Below are positions 1 through 10,345 of a stretch of DNA of 64,000 nucleotides, piece after piece (position 1 is the first letter of the stretch; each line of letters starts with the position of its first letter). The notes beneath the pieces were generated by a model, which was not told the DNA's origin, searched no databases, and saw nothing but the letters and a program-made list of their open reading frames with translations. Source of the stretch: Cyrtodaria siliqua (lineage: Eukaryota; Mollusca; Bivalvia; Adapedonta; Hiatellidae); contig JAWPHD010004368.1 of NCBI GenBank assembly GCA_037043455.1, positions 1-64,000 on the forward strand. Reading direction: 5' to 3'. The translations under genes and the position numbers were made by a program.

Positions 1-399
1 TTTTCGACTTCCAAACTTCCCAGATTTCGAGCATTGAATGTTACTTTTTTCACAAATGGTTATACTTGGATTCTTCGCTCAATATTGGTCATTAACCGTC
101 AAACATGACAATCGGAATTCCTTTGACATGACTTTCTTATGGTGGAAATTGGTTGAATTTTACATCCTGTAAAATCTATTCTCTGAAGGCTAATCGCCGT
201 CGGCACATTTCTATAGCAGATATACCCGGGATGTCATCAGCTTCATACCACTCTCGAATCAGGGAACAAAACTTCGCGTCTTGCAAGTTGTTTTCATTAC
301 TTGTTCGACTTCAATGCAAAACGTGTATGCATTACTCCGTTTATCCACCAAATCGTCAACAAGGGCAATGCTTAGTCCACTACCGTTGTTTTGACCCTT
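1..399. other. No gene recognised
   Basis: AT-rich sequence with short chance reading frames only. I see no domain, repeat or RNA motif in it. Confidence 0.5.
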
Positions 400-517
400 T
401 CTGTTGTTTTTTGTCTCTTTCATTGTAGTTTCAAGTCCTTGTTTGCGGTACAGTGCGGACCTACGATGCCATTGCGTTCGGACGCTGTGGTTTCTATAGG
501 ACCCTATATATCATTTT
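400..517 (+). repeat. Dispersed repeat, copy 1 of 3
   Basis: A segment of about 118 bp, with a T-rich stretch followed by a conserved GC-richer block (core GTGCGGACCTACGATGCC), recurs at 58812-58930 in the same orientation and, more diverged, at 24838-24925 reversed. The family is not identified. It carries no coding signal and is probably the end of an interspersed element. Confidence 0.6.
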
Positions 518-1120
518 GGTTGTCCTGTGAGACCTTCTTCCAAGACTCCTTTTTGATACCATCTTCTTCCATTCCAGAGCTACAACATTTTACCCGAGCA
601 TTGGTAAACAAATGATGGCCATCTAACAAATGAAACATGTGTATGTATCTCTCTGGTATATATTCAGGGTTTGAATACAACTTAACACATAATTTTATGT
701 CTAATCCTAATATGGCGGTTTGTTACTGAACACGCTGTCTTCTCGCCAGGTCGAATATCGTTTGGGAAACATATGCTCGGCATATGTAATGTTAGAAATT
801 GCCTTTGGAAACCTAGCTACCTTTCGTTGGCATAATGTTTTCAATGGAGGAATTGTCGCTTTCGCTTTTCGGTTTGATTTCTTTTCGTCAGTGCTTAAGT
901 CATTTGGACGCAATATAGCCTTTTCTAACTGTTCAACCAACCGGACCTTTTTCATTAATAAGCGAAGGAAACATTTGAATTGACCATTTGAAGCACTCTT
1001 AAGCAGATCTTCAGCTCTATTTATGTAAACAATATCGTCATTGTATCTTTTGTTTCCAGCATCTGCTTTAATTTAGCCACCGTTACATTCTTCCATTTTT
1101 CAGATATTGATCGTTCTTTA
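518..1120. other. No gene recognised
   Basis: AT-rich DNA. Overlapping reading frames of 82-87 codons occur on both strands at 707-983, but neither resembles a known domain. Confidence 0.45.
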
Positions 1121-1179
1121 TTTTGCACCCCTCGCGAATTAAGGTCGATACAAATTCTTCAGTCAATCTATTATGTACA

Positions 1180-1385
1180 TTTTGGATCATACTATCGACC
1201 ACATTTTCTATTCATTCATCTGTTCACTATCATGTACCTTTTCTATTTCATTCATCTGTTCACTATCATGTACATTTGGGATCATACTATCGACCACATT
1301 TTCTATTTCTTTCATCTGTTCACTATGATGTACATTTTGGATCATACTATCGACCACATTTTCTATTTCTCTCATCTGTTCACAT
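1180..1385. repeat. Short tandem repeat, about 63 bp units
   Basis: Three to four degenerate copies of a roughly 63-bp unit (core ATCATACTATCGACCACATT). One copy is shortened. The unit length is a multiple of three, so on the minus strand the repeat keeps one frame and encodes a recurring roughly 21-residue block around EIENVVDSMI. Confidence 0.75.
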
Positions 1386-1847
1386 TCTTGAGTTAATACT
1401 GTCAATTTTCCTTCAATGCTTTCCCTTTCAGGATAACCTTCTTCATTGGAATGATAATCGTCGAAAAGCTGTTCCATATCAAAAGAAAATGTCTGATTGT
1501 CAACGTTACTTTGCATCAATAATATGATCGTCAAGGATTTCTGCAGCACCAGGTGGTAATGACTCCAACAGTTGAATTATACATTCTCCAGCTTCTTCAA
1601 TGGCATCAACAGTTTCTTGTCTTCTTTCCACAGTTTCATTTCTTTTCAACAAGAGGCTTACATTGTGTGAAGAAAGAAACGGTGGATTGTCAGATTTAAT
1701 ATCACAAACAATGATCTCACCAACTATACATTCTGATTGGTTATAGTTGATTGTGAAATTAATGGGTTCTTGTAAATCATCGTAAGATTCCGACTGTACA
1801 TCGTTAGCTTTTGCCATTTTCTTTTTCTTTCTCACGGTCTTAGGCAT
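1208..1847 (-). pseudogene. Unrecognised coding-like region, frame-broken
   Basis: Two overlapping minus-strand frames (1847 to 1506, then 1549 to 1208) read as one acidic, Glu/Asp-rich protein broken near 1510. The first part starts with a lysine-rich stretch (MPKTVRKKKKMAK) and contains a CDIKSDNPPF block. The second contains the tandem 21-residue block. The CDIKSDN block also occurs on the plus strand at 4786-4830, so the two stretches share ancestry. I do not recognise the family. It could be a decayed exon or an accessory frame of the neighbouring retroelement. No start or splice structure can be proven. Confidence 0.3.
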
Positions 1848-1939
1848 AATGGTAACATCAAACGTAAATCGCGTGTAATTATTTCTGTCGCTGATTTACA
1901 TACTATTTTTAAACTGTCTGGAAAGCTTTCACGGCTTAC

Positions 1940-4175
1940 CTCTTTGTCCATTTCTTCACTGATGTTGATCGACGAGGAAGCCGACAAAATATTCATTCGT
2001 ACAGATCCTTTGTATAACACTGCTTCCATAGTTCAAATCTACACACAACATGTTCTCCGACCCCATATTGACAAGGAGTCTGATCACGTCAGGCATTTTC
2101 TAAAACTACTATATATTAACAAAGGCATTGATTTTATTGACATGCCTAGTATTTTTCGAGATGCTCATATAGTTGATTCTATCCCAAAATATATCAAAAA
2201 TTCCGAAAGTCCTGTAATTTGTTATAAGTACAAAAAGCCTATTAGAAATATTATTTTCAACTACAACACAATTGTTTCTGACCTTGATATAGTAAATAAC
2301 ACTCCTTAGGAATGTGAATGTAACACATCAAAATTTTGCTATGCTCCAGCAGGTCATGAAGTCACTGGTAATTTTGATATTGTTGATAAAAGTATTCGGC
2401 ATTTGTTTTCGAAAGGTCGTAAATATAGATTACCTTCAATTATTGATTTTAATGCCTGTCGTGCCCAGATCGCCCACTCCATTGAAGATTTTAGTATAAA
2501 ATGGTGTCGTAGAGAACATGCGGACCCAAACTCGCTTTCTACTTAGAAAAAGTCAATTCTTAAAAGTATAGATACACGTATTAACTTGTATAACGCTAAC
2601 CCCTCTTTACTTCCTCCGAGACCTAGGCTTTCCCTAAATCGGGAATTCAGGAATTTCATAATAAATTTGTTTTAGTTCCTGCCGATAAAGCAGCTAATAA
2701 TGTAATTATTGTTTGACGCCTACATTACGTCAATGTTTTATCTCTGGAACTCGGCAGCACCAATTCGTATACTCCATTACATGCTACTGAGGAGGATGTT
2801 GTTTCCACACATATCACTTGGTGCACTACTTTCAAGGCTGGGGTAGACGAAATCAAAACAAACTGCCTACTATGTACTGGATTCCTAAATTACATAAAAA
2901 TCCATATAAGGCCCGCTTTATTTCGAATTCGAGTGCCTGCACTACAACAAACATCCTCCAAACTTTTAACTTCTTGTCTTACTGCCGTTAAAGATCACGT
3001 TAAACGATATTGTGATAAAACTTATGAAAACTCGGGGATTAATTTGTTTTGGTCTATAAAACATTCAGGAGACGATCTTGATAAAACTTTCAATAAACGT
3101 CATGTTTCTTCTATAAGCACTTATGATTTCTCTACACTATATACAACTTTACCACATCAACTCAATCATTATCAAAGACAAGCTAATTTCTCTTTTTCGA
3201 AAAAACATTCACTAGAGAAAATACTACATTTTTGGCCTTTAATAATATTAAAGCGTTTTTTACTAACGGCAGTTTAGACAATTATACTATATGGACTTTC
3301 TATGAAGTTTGTGAAGAACTCATCTTCCTATTAGATAATATTTTCGTCAAGTATGGAACCACCGTTTATAGACAAAGTGTTGGTATCCCTACGAACTGTG
3401 CACCACTTGTCGCAGATTTGTTTTTATTTTGCTATGAAAGAGATTTCATGTTGAGTCTTTCACCAGATACCCAGGCAGATGTTATTGAAGTCTTTAATGA
3501 CACCTCTCGGTATCTGGATGACATATTGAACATTGACAACCTTTCTTTCCAACTATGGTTAATAATATTTATCCTAAAGAACTTCAGCTTAACAAAGCTA
3601 ATATATCTGATAATAACGCTTCTTTTCTTAATTTAGATCTCTCGATTGAATATGGTGAATTAAATAGCAAAATCTATGACAAGAGAGATGATTTTAATTT
3701 TGACATTGTTAATTATCCTCATTTGGATGGGGATGTTCCCCGTGCAACTTCTTATTCTGTGTATGTGTCTCAACTTATTCGTTTTTCAAGAGGTTGTACT
3801 CGAGTTGAGGATTTTAATATTCGTAATCTTTGTATAACTAAAAACTACTCAATCAGGGTTACCGTTACCATAAACTTCGTAAAACCTTTGCAAAATGTTC
3901 TTATCGTAACCCTGATATTCTTTCCAAATATAAAAGTAGTTCAAGGACTCTTCTGCGACAAGGACTATCACAACCTGACTTCTATGGTGATGTGATTTAT
4001 AGACTTCGTAAGATTCTTGGTCATGATCACTTTCATACTGTCTTTGTTAGACTTGTTAACAAGTTTATCAAAAGAGGTTATGACCCTATCATTTTACAAA
4101 GTACTGCATGCTTGGTGGTGGACCCTTTTATAGTTCGCCACTACGCTTTCCTCTTTAATTGTACGATGACCTGAC
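1940..4175 (+). pseudogene. Penelope-type reverse transcriptase remnant (copy A)
   Basis: Several frames together spell a reverse transcriptase with the palm-domain signatures of Penelope-like elements: YDFSTLYTTLPH (motif A region, about 3123-3160), GIPTNCAPLVADLFLF (about 3385-3430) and RYLDDILNI (the YxDD catalytic motif, about 3508-3534). An upstream N-terminal segment (from about 1960) precedes them, and a C-terminal segment ends near 4173 in FLFNCTMT. Frameshifts near 2310, 2550, 3240, 3550 and 3990 and several stops make it non-functional. Copies B (21.3-23.2 kb) and C (27.2-28.5 kb) are relatives on the minus strand. No GIY-YIG domain follows in this copy. Assignment to Penelope-like rather than another RT class rests on family knowledge of these motifs. 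Confidence 0.75.
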
Positions 4176-4700
4176 GGCCTGTGGACCCTATGATGACGCC
4201 TACCTAAAGCCCAATGGGACTTGATGTTAGTCTATGATCTTTCTTTTAGTGCCCTTAATGGTTTATTCTCTTGTTGTTCTGGCTTCTGCCAAGTCACTGA
4301 GTACCTTCATTGTGGCTTTCTGGGCTATTGTTTTTTTGTATTATATTTTCACGAGCATATTTGTGTTTTACTTATATTGCCTATTGATGATGCCTTGTTG
4401 GTTAGAGATTAGATCATGTCGGGGATTTCTTTATTTACACTGTCCTGTTTTAATGGGATGAAAGTAGGGTAAGTTTGAGTTTTGGTTCACCCTAGAACCG
4501 GTTAAAATCCCCAGTGGACTTGTTGCCACTGACCGTTCCAAGGCGATAGCCCTATTGTCAACTATTTTGTGTTTGTGATGTCGTTTGCATTTTTTATTAC
4601 TTTTGCCTTCTCGTTTGTCTGTTTGCGTGTTTGTTTTTGTGTTTTGTGGTTGACTGTCGTCCTTGAATGCTGCTTTCCCTGTCCGATATGTTTGTCTTTC
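4176..4700 (+). repeat. 3' tail of retroelement copy A
   Basis: Non-coding tail directly downstream of the RT remnant, ending near CTTTCCCTGTCCGATATG. The same tail occurs behind copies B (20917-21325) and C (26757-27215), and alone at 38695-39135 and 40650-40865, always on the minus strand there. This defines the 3' end of one retroelement family. Confidence 0.75.
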
Positions 4701-4865
4701 TTTGTTATTTCAGATTTTGATGTTGCTTTTGCTTCTTTGAATACATCCGTTTGTAACTGCAATATCGTAAACGGTTCATTGGAAATTGATCGTGTTTGTG
4801 ATATTAAATCTGACAATCGACCGTTTAATATTCAAAGGCGTTAGCCCATTTGTGTTTGTGATGTC
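4700..4865 (+). other. Exon-like coding fragment, unknown
   Basis: A 44-codon open stretch follows a pyrimidine-rich tract ending TTATTTCAG at 4705-4713, which would be a plausible 3' splice acceptor. It encodes a peptide ending in CDIKSDNRPFNIQRR before a TAG. The block CDIKSDNxPF is shared with the minus-strand stretch at 1506-1847. Function unknown; it may be a fragment of the same decayed gene or repeat. Confidence 0.3.
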
Positions 4866-4887
4866 TAATTTGGAATTTTGTTCATCT

Positions 4888-5778
4888 TTAAAGTTGTTCG
4901 TGTTTGTGGCTGACTGTCGTCCTTTTTGCTGTTCTATTTTTATATCCATATTTCATCGCGTATCCAACCGGAACGGAATACTGTCTCTCCCACATATGAA
5001 GTCTATCTAAGTCAGAAACGAGAAAAACAAAAACCTCTCTTGCAATTTGTCTACACAAGGAGTATGTTTCATTCGTGTTCTCTTTAAAATCAAATAGCAT
5101 TGATTGGATATCTGTCACCCTATTTAGTATAGGCTTGTCCGTAGAATCGTTCGTATGTGAATTATATCCAACTTTGTTCGCATCTTTTGACACACCCTCA
5201 TGACTGCATTTCTTAGCAGTTACCGACTTTACTTCAGCAAGGAATGTCGCATTCTCTTCACAGTACCTTTTCAACAAGCTTGAAAAAAATTTCGTCTCGT
5301 TAGATAGTTTCTTCGGACAATTGCCGTTATCGCCGCCGTGTATGGATACCGCCTGATTTGTAATTCGTAGCCATAAGGTTTCGTCAAACGATGTTTTGAA
5401 GACCGTTGTACTTTCATGCTGTAGCTTACGAAAGGCAAAGACTTCGTATCCTGGATTGCCATTTCACTTACAATTTGAATTACGTAATAATGTGGAATGT
5501 TATAATATGCAGGCGTTGTATATAACTTATAATACATCGTTTTTATGGTATTGAACCCGACACCCTTCTTCTACGTAAACCATTTCTGGAGCAAAAACTG
5601 ATAACACCTTTGACACTAAAGTAGTTATTCTATTTATCGCGTTATTTGTCCCATATTGCATCCTCGTCTTGTCTGTGAACTCTGGATCTGTTGGTGACTG
5701 AAATACATTCTCATAGTGCTGCTGTTGCTTTTTCAATCCACGCAACCAGAGAGCTGTGTGTAGGGTGCTTCCCGTCAC
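4888..5778 (-). pseudogene. Unrecognised coding-like region, several frames
   Basis: Three minus-strand frames lie head to tail with short overlaps (5778-5527, 5537-5271, 5277-4888), as expected of one decayed reading frame. Composition is ordinary soluble protein, with no membrane segment, zinc motif or catalytic motif that I can name. The last part includes the stretch DIQSMLFDFKENTNETYSL. It could be a broken host exon series or an uncharacterised element protein. Confidence 0.25.
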
Positions 5779-6013
5779 TTTGGCTTTTTGTCTTGTTTGT
5801 TTCCATGTTTCAGACCCTTGCTATATATGCGAACAATTATTATATACAAGTATATCTTTGGATACTTCCGTTTCATTTCCAGTCATGCATATATAATTTG
5901 CCGGAACTGAAAGGTCGCAATAATGGCCCTTGGCTAAAAATCTCCGGTACTCTATCGATTTCGGCAATAGCATATACTATTTTGTCAATAAGCCTTAATT
6001 GAAAACATTTTTT
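5779..6013. other. No gene recognised
   Basis: AT-rich DNA with one 60-codon minus-strand frame (6055-5873) that begins inside the palindrome at 6014-6062, so it is probably not a real start. Confidence 0.35.
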
Positions 6014-6062
6014 CAGATAGGTGTTTGCATCGATCGTCTCGATCGATGCAAACACCTATCTG
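6014..6062. repeat. 23-bp perfect palindrome (hairpin)
   Basis: Arm CAGATAGGTGTTTGCATCGA plus TCG at 6014-6036, a 3-nt spacer TCT, and the exact reverse complement at 6040-6062. It is flanked by a T6 run on the left and an A9 run on the right, so the pairing nearly continues. There is no mismatch in 23 bp. It could be an extruding DNA hairpin or the relic of a fold-back insertion. Confidence 0.9.
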
Positions 6063-6162
6063 GAAAAAAAAATTGATGCTGCTAATGGCATATGAATATT
6101 TGTTTTTCATTTGATCATTTATGCAATGTCTCGAATTTCATCTTTTTAGTAACTTTGATCGA

Positions 6163-6432
6163 TTAAAAGTTTCGAGAATACTCTTCCGGCATGTCATAGA
6201 TGAAATCTAATTTTGGCCTTTCTAATAGTATCAGTTCTTTTCCCAATGATTCGATATGTTTGAGGTCGCATTCCAACCACTCCTGTTTTGAAAGTAACAC
6301 ATCTGGACCTTCATAACCCCATAAATTGATATCACCCATTTTTTGTTTTTTAACTCCAGTGTTCATTTTCTTCCCATCAACACATAATTTGTATGTTTGC
6401 GATTCGTCATCGACATTTATTAAATCTATCAT
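6163..6432 (-). CDS. Unknown 89-residue reading frame
   Basis: A minus-strand frame opening with MIDLINVDDESQTYKL and ending EEYSRNF, with coding-like composition (charged, with balanced hydrophobic residues). It lies in line with the decayed minus-strand frames at 4888-6055 and may be another piece of them. No recognisable domain. It may equally be a chance open frame. Confidence 0.25.
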   Translation of the reverse strand: MIDLINVDDESQTYKLCVDGKKMNTGVKKQKMGDINLWGYEGPDVLLSKQEWLECDLKHIESLGKELILLERPKLDFIYDMPEEYSRNF

Positions 6433-8228
6433 TTCATATATGATCCCTTGGTGAATGTTCTGAAGCTGTGCTGTTGCATGTTTACCTCCGATACAATTTC
6501 TATGAGGGCAGTAAAATAGACAGCAGATTCCCGACGGTTAAGTGTTCCTTGAAGTACATGCCCTTGGTTTTGCCAACCTCCAATGAATCTTAAAACTTTC
6601 CCTTGAACAATTAAGGCCTACATTCCATTACTGCTTTACGTCTGGCGAGTATCGCATTTGATGACTGTCGCTTTGTGAGAACCACTCATAAACTATATCG
6701 AAATATAATAAGCAATGTTCATCATTGGACGTTGTTTGTCTCTTAGGAGTGTGTTAAATTTCAGATATGGTGTTGGTGGCCATTTCTTTTTTCAATGAAA
6801 TTTGCCACATTTCTATTATATCGGGCAGCAATTTCCTGCTTACATTGGAATGTTCTGATAATTGCAAGGTTATGGTTTGTTCAATTTGACATTCCTTATT
6901 TTCTGTTGACAATCTTTGTGAGCTATTAATGCCAATGATTCGGCAAAATTTATAGAACGGCTAAGTTGATGTAATCTCGGACAAGCCTTCATCTAAAATA
7001 TCTAACTCATTGAGTGACATATTTGTACAACTTTCATTTTAAAACATTTCTTTTTGCGAAGTCGAATGGTATCTAAATCTGTTAGGAACTGGCTCAGTTT
7101 TTCAAAGAGGAACTTCAACATTTATGAATTTCTTGTTACAAGGTGCAGTGTGATTAAACCGTCTACAACATCACAGTTTTGTCCTTTCCCTAATTAACTG
7201 CAACTTTTGTTTTTACAAAATATCTTGGGATTTCTTTGGAATAATATGTGGAATTAAGTGTGCAGTATATACAATATATAGCGGAAATTCTCGAGTTGCG
7301 TTTCTTTTGCGTTTCAGTATATGTCAGTTTTCCAATGTTGTGAATGGTATAAAACTCAAATTAACACGTATACATTCATAGTCAAACTTTAGAAATGTAA
7401 TATAACAGACCAAATATAATCACTCATTTCTCCCCTGGTGTTAAATTAATGATAACTGGGTAAAAAGCATGGTTTCGATTGAGGACCCCTCGAGATGAAC
7501 TCCACTGTTTCGCTTCAAAAAAAACACACTACCGAAATGCGTACGCTTCCGTTCAGACGACACTGTGATAATGCCACCTCATGTTTGAAAGCGTTCCTTA
7601 ACTTGACGTTGTTCATGTTATACCGCTAGTGTTTTCCATATTAAAGTTATGATTCATTTTCATTTTTATATTAGCATTCCCACTAGCTGCGAAAGGACGT
7701 ATTGTTTTTTTAAATTGGTATTTAAAGCTTCTTTGGCATAATTTAGATACAAATTTATCAAAAAAGATTGTTTTAAGACTCAACTTTTTTTTAAAATTTG
7801 AGTATGACAAAGTCCAGTGACATTTCTTTCAAAACACGTAAAAAATATATAGATCATCGGACTGCTAATGATGTTTCATTAACATTTCTTTAAATTACAC
7901 ACATTGTTGAGTTATGTTGACATTTTCACTGTAAATACTGTACACACAATTTTGGCATAAAGATATACTATTATATAATATTTATATATACCACTAATGA
8001 AGAAACAATCTTATTTTCCTACAGCAAAATGATAAATTCTACTCACAGCTATCCATACCACCTATTTTATTGATAACAAAACATAATCACAAATGACGGA
8101 AAAAATATGGAAAAAATACTTTTGCTTAAAATTTGATATATAACCGTCTTAAATCCTACATTATATCCATATCTACTAGAACGCAAAACGTGAAACAATA
8201 ATGTTGTCAAATACAAAACAGGAAAGTA
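6433..8228. other. No gene recognised
   Basis: About 1.8 kb of AT-rich DNA with many stops in all frames. I see no repeat family, RNA or domain. Confidence 0.5.
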
Positions 8229-8690
8229 GCAGACTCGGTTTTATTGAGTATGTTCATGAGAAGTAGTTATAAGATGCAACACATCTAACGCCTCCTTGGA
8301 CCGGCTTAAGCGATAGTCTACTTTAAAGCAACACAGAATGGGATTGATGATCCCAAAGGACCAGTAAATAATAACACTACTGATCTGTAGTCGGGGCGAC
8401 GTTTTAGGGCCGCCACACAGCACGGAACAAACGCTAGTGTGAATGCCAGTAACTACTGAAAAGGTGATCCCTTGGAAGCAACACACACAAACAAGAGAGG
8501 AAAATAGCAGACTCGGTTCTATTGAGTCTGTTCATGGGAAAAAATGCTTAGCCAACATCCTTAAGTGCAGTGTGAAGGGTATCCGCGTGCTACGAATATG
8601 CGGCGTTATATTTTACTGTTTCTTTGGGATCATCGAGCCTAATCATTTGGTCTTAAAGTAGAATACCGGCGATAGAGGGTGTTAGATGTA
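8229..8690. repeat. Tandem relatives of the 610-bp repeat family
   Basis: Two partial units begin AGCAGACTCGGTT at about 8228 and 8507. Each is followed by TCTATTGAGT or similar and GTTCATG. A GACGTTTTAGGGCCGCCACAC block lies at 8399-8419. The same order of blocks occurs in the repeats at 27399-28085 and 31397-32588, so this is a diverged member, again present as a partial dimer. Confidence 0.6.
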
Positions 8691-9214
8691 ATACATGTTT
8701 AGTTCCGCTCTCATGAACAACGCAATACAACAGCTTTTGTTTTGGTTGTCTGCGTTGCTAGCAAAGGAAATCCCTTTCCAGTATATATATAGTATACTGT
8801 CAATAGTCATATTTTAGTAATATACACATTTACACAAAAAGATTCAGGTAAATACATTTCATGACTCGACTTAAGGAATGAATTATCAATATCCATCGCA
8901 TCTTTAAATTAAATGTACGATCTCTACTTGATTAGTTATTATTCCCTTATGATCAGGTCGACTAAAAGCAAGATTGCGTTGACAGAAATCAAGGCACAAT
9001 CCAATCACAATATCGCATAAATCCGCCTGATTTCTCCATTAACGTAATGTTATACTGACGGAGGAAGTTGAGGGGATTGTAGCATGGTTATGTAGCAAAT
9101 TGACAAGACAATGTTAATACAAGACCATTAATTTACATGAATTTCAAAAGGAAATCTCTAACAATAAAATAGCAATCAACATAGTGTTTGATCTTGAAAA
9201 TTGTGTTGCTTAGC
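8691..9214. other. No gene recognised
   Basis: AT-rich spacer without recognisable features. Confidence 0.45.
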
Positions 9215-10090
9215 CTACCCAGGAAGAGTTTGATGAACTAAAAAAGGATGGATTGCTCTTGCTGGCCCAAAATGATGAATTAACACAATTTAAAGTTTCC
9301 ATGAGGACATCTGACATTAAGACAATTTTGGTCAAATATATGGTAGAAGAAGAAATGTTTGATGAAAGTACATTATTCCTTCTAGTAAAGAAATTGAATT
9401 GGAAAAAACGAAAATTGAAAAGAAATGTAGGAAAATAAAGCAAAAGAACGGAAAGAAATTGAATTGAGACAAATGGAAAAAAAGAAAAAGAAATTGAAAT
9501 TAGAAAAATGCAATTGCAAGAAGAAAAATATAGGAGAGAGTTTAAACTGAAGATGAAGTAATTAGATTTAGCAAGCAAGACAAGTTCATCATCTCCACAC
9601 CCCACCAACTCAACTTCTACTTTTGATGTTACTAAAAACACCAGTACCGCCTTTTCAGGAAAAGGAAGTTGACAAATATTTTCTTCATTCTGAGAAAATT
9701 GCAGAAGATTTGAAATGGCCAATAGAACATCGAGCATTACTTTCACAGAGTGTTTTAATTGGAAAAACCCGCGAGGTTTACACTCAGTTAACTGTTGAAC
9801 AAATTAAAGTTTCTCAAACGAAACCTTAAAGATATTATCATAAAAGCTTATGAATTGGTACCTGAGGCATATAGAAAGAAATTTAGAAATAGTAAATGAA
9901 AAATGAATTTGCTCGAACCAAAGAACAACCATTTGATAGATGTTGTGCATCCAGAAAAATTGAGCGCGATCATGATACATTGAGGCAATTTATTTTAACT
10001 GAAAAGTGCAAAAGGTGTATTAACAATGATATTAAAAACATATTTGTATGAGCAAAAGGTTGAAACACTTAGAGACGCTGTTCGCTCAAT
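9215..10090 (+). pseudogene. Retrotransposon gag remnant
   Basis: Broken plus-strand frames. The N-terminal piece (EEFDELKKDGLLLLAQ onward, 9219-9438) is followed by a Lys/Glu-rich coiled-coil-like stretch. A gag-like core (9640-9829) contains VPPFQEKEVDKYFLHSEKIA and LLSQSVLIGKTREVYTQLT, and then a degenerate continuation runs to about 10090. The core pattern is that of Ty3/Gypsy-type gag proteins with a SCAN-like helical domain, known from fish and invertebrates. No protease, RT or LTR follows. Multiple frameshifts and stops show it is dead. Confidence 0.6.
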
Positions 10091-10345
10091 TTACTTGCAA
10101 TTATTGCTTATGACGTCGTTATTATTGTGTACACAATACGAATATTACGAATATTACGAACCTCTTTGCTTAAAAATACTGCAATAAATACGTTAGTTAA
10201 GATGCATGTGTATATTGTATCTTAATCTGAATGAATTGCATTGAACCAGGAGTTAATACATTATAAGTGTTATATTTTGGAAACAACGTTACTTTAAGGT
10301 ATGCATACCTTGGTAAATGCAGTTGTTGGGTGTGTGCTTTTTACA

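Noticed and set aside
9210..9746. 178-codon minus-strand open frame, very Phe/Ser-rich
   Set aside because: It is antisense to the gag-like plus-strand frames, and its composition is that expected from the complement of Lys/Glu-rich coding.
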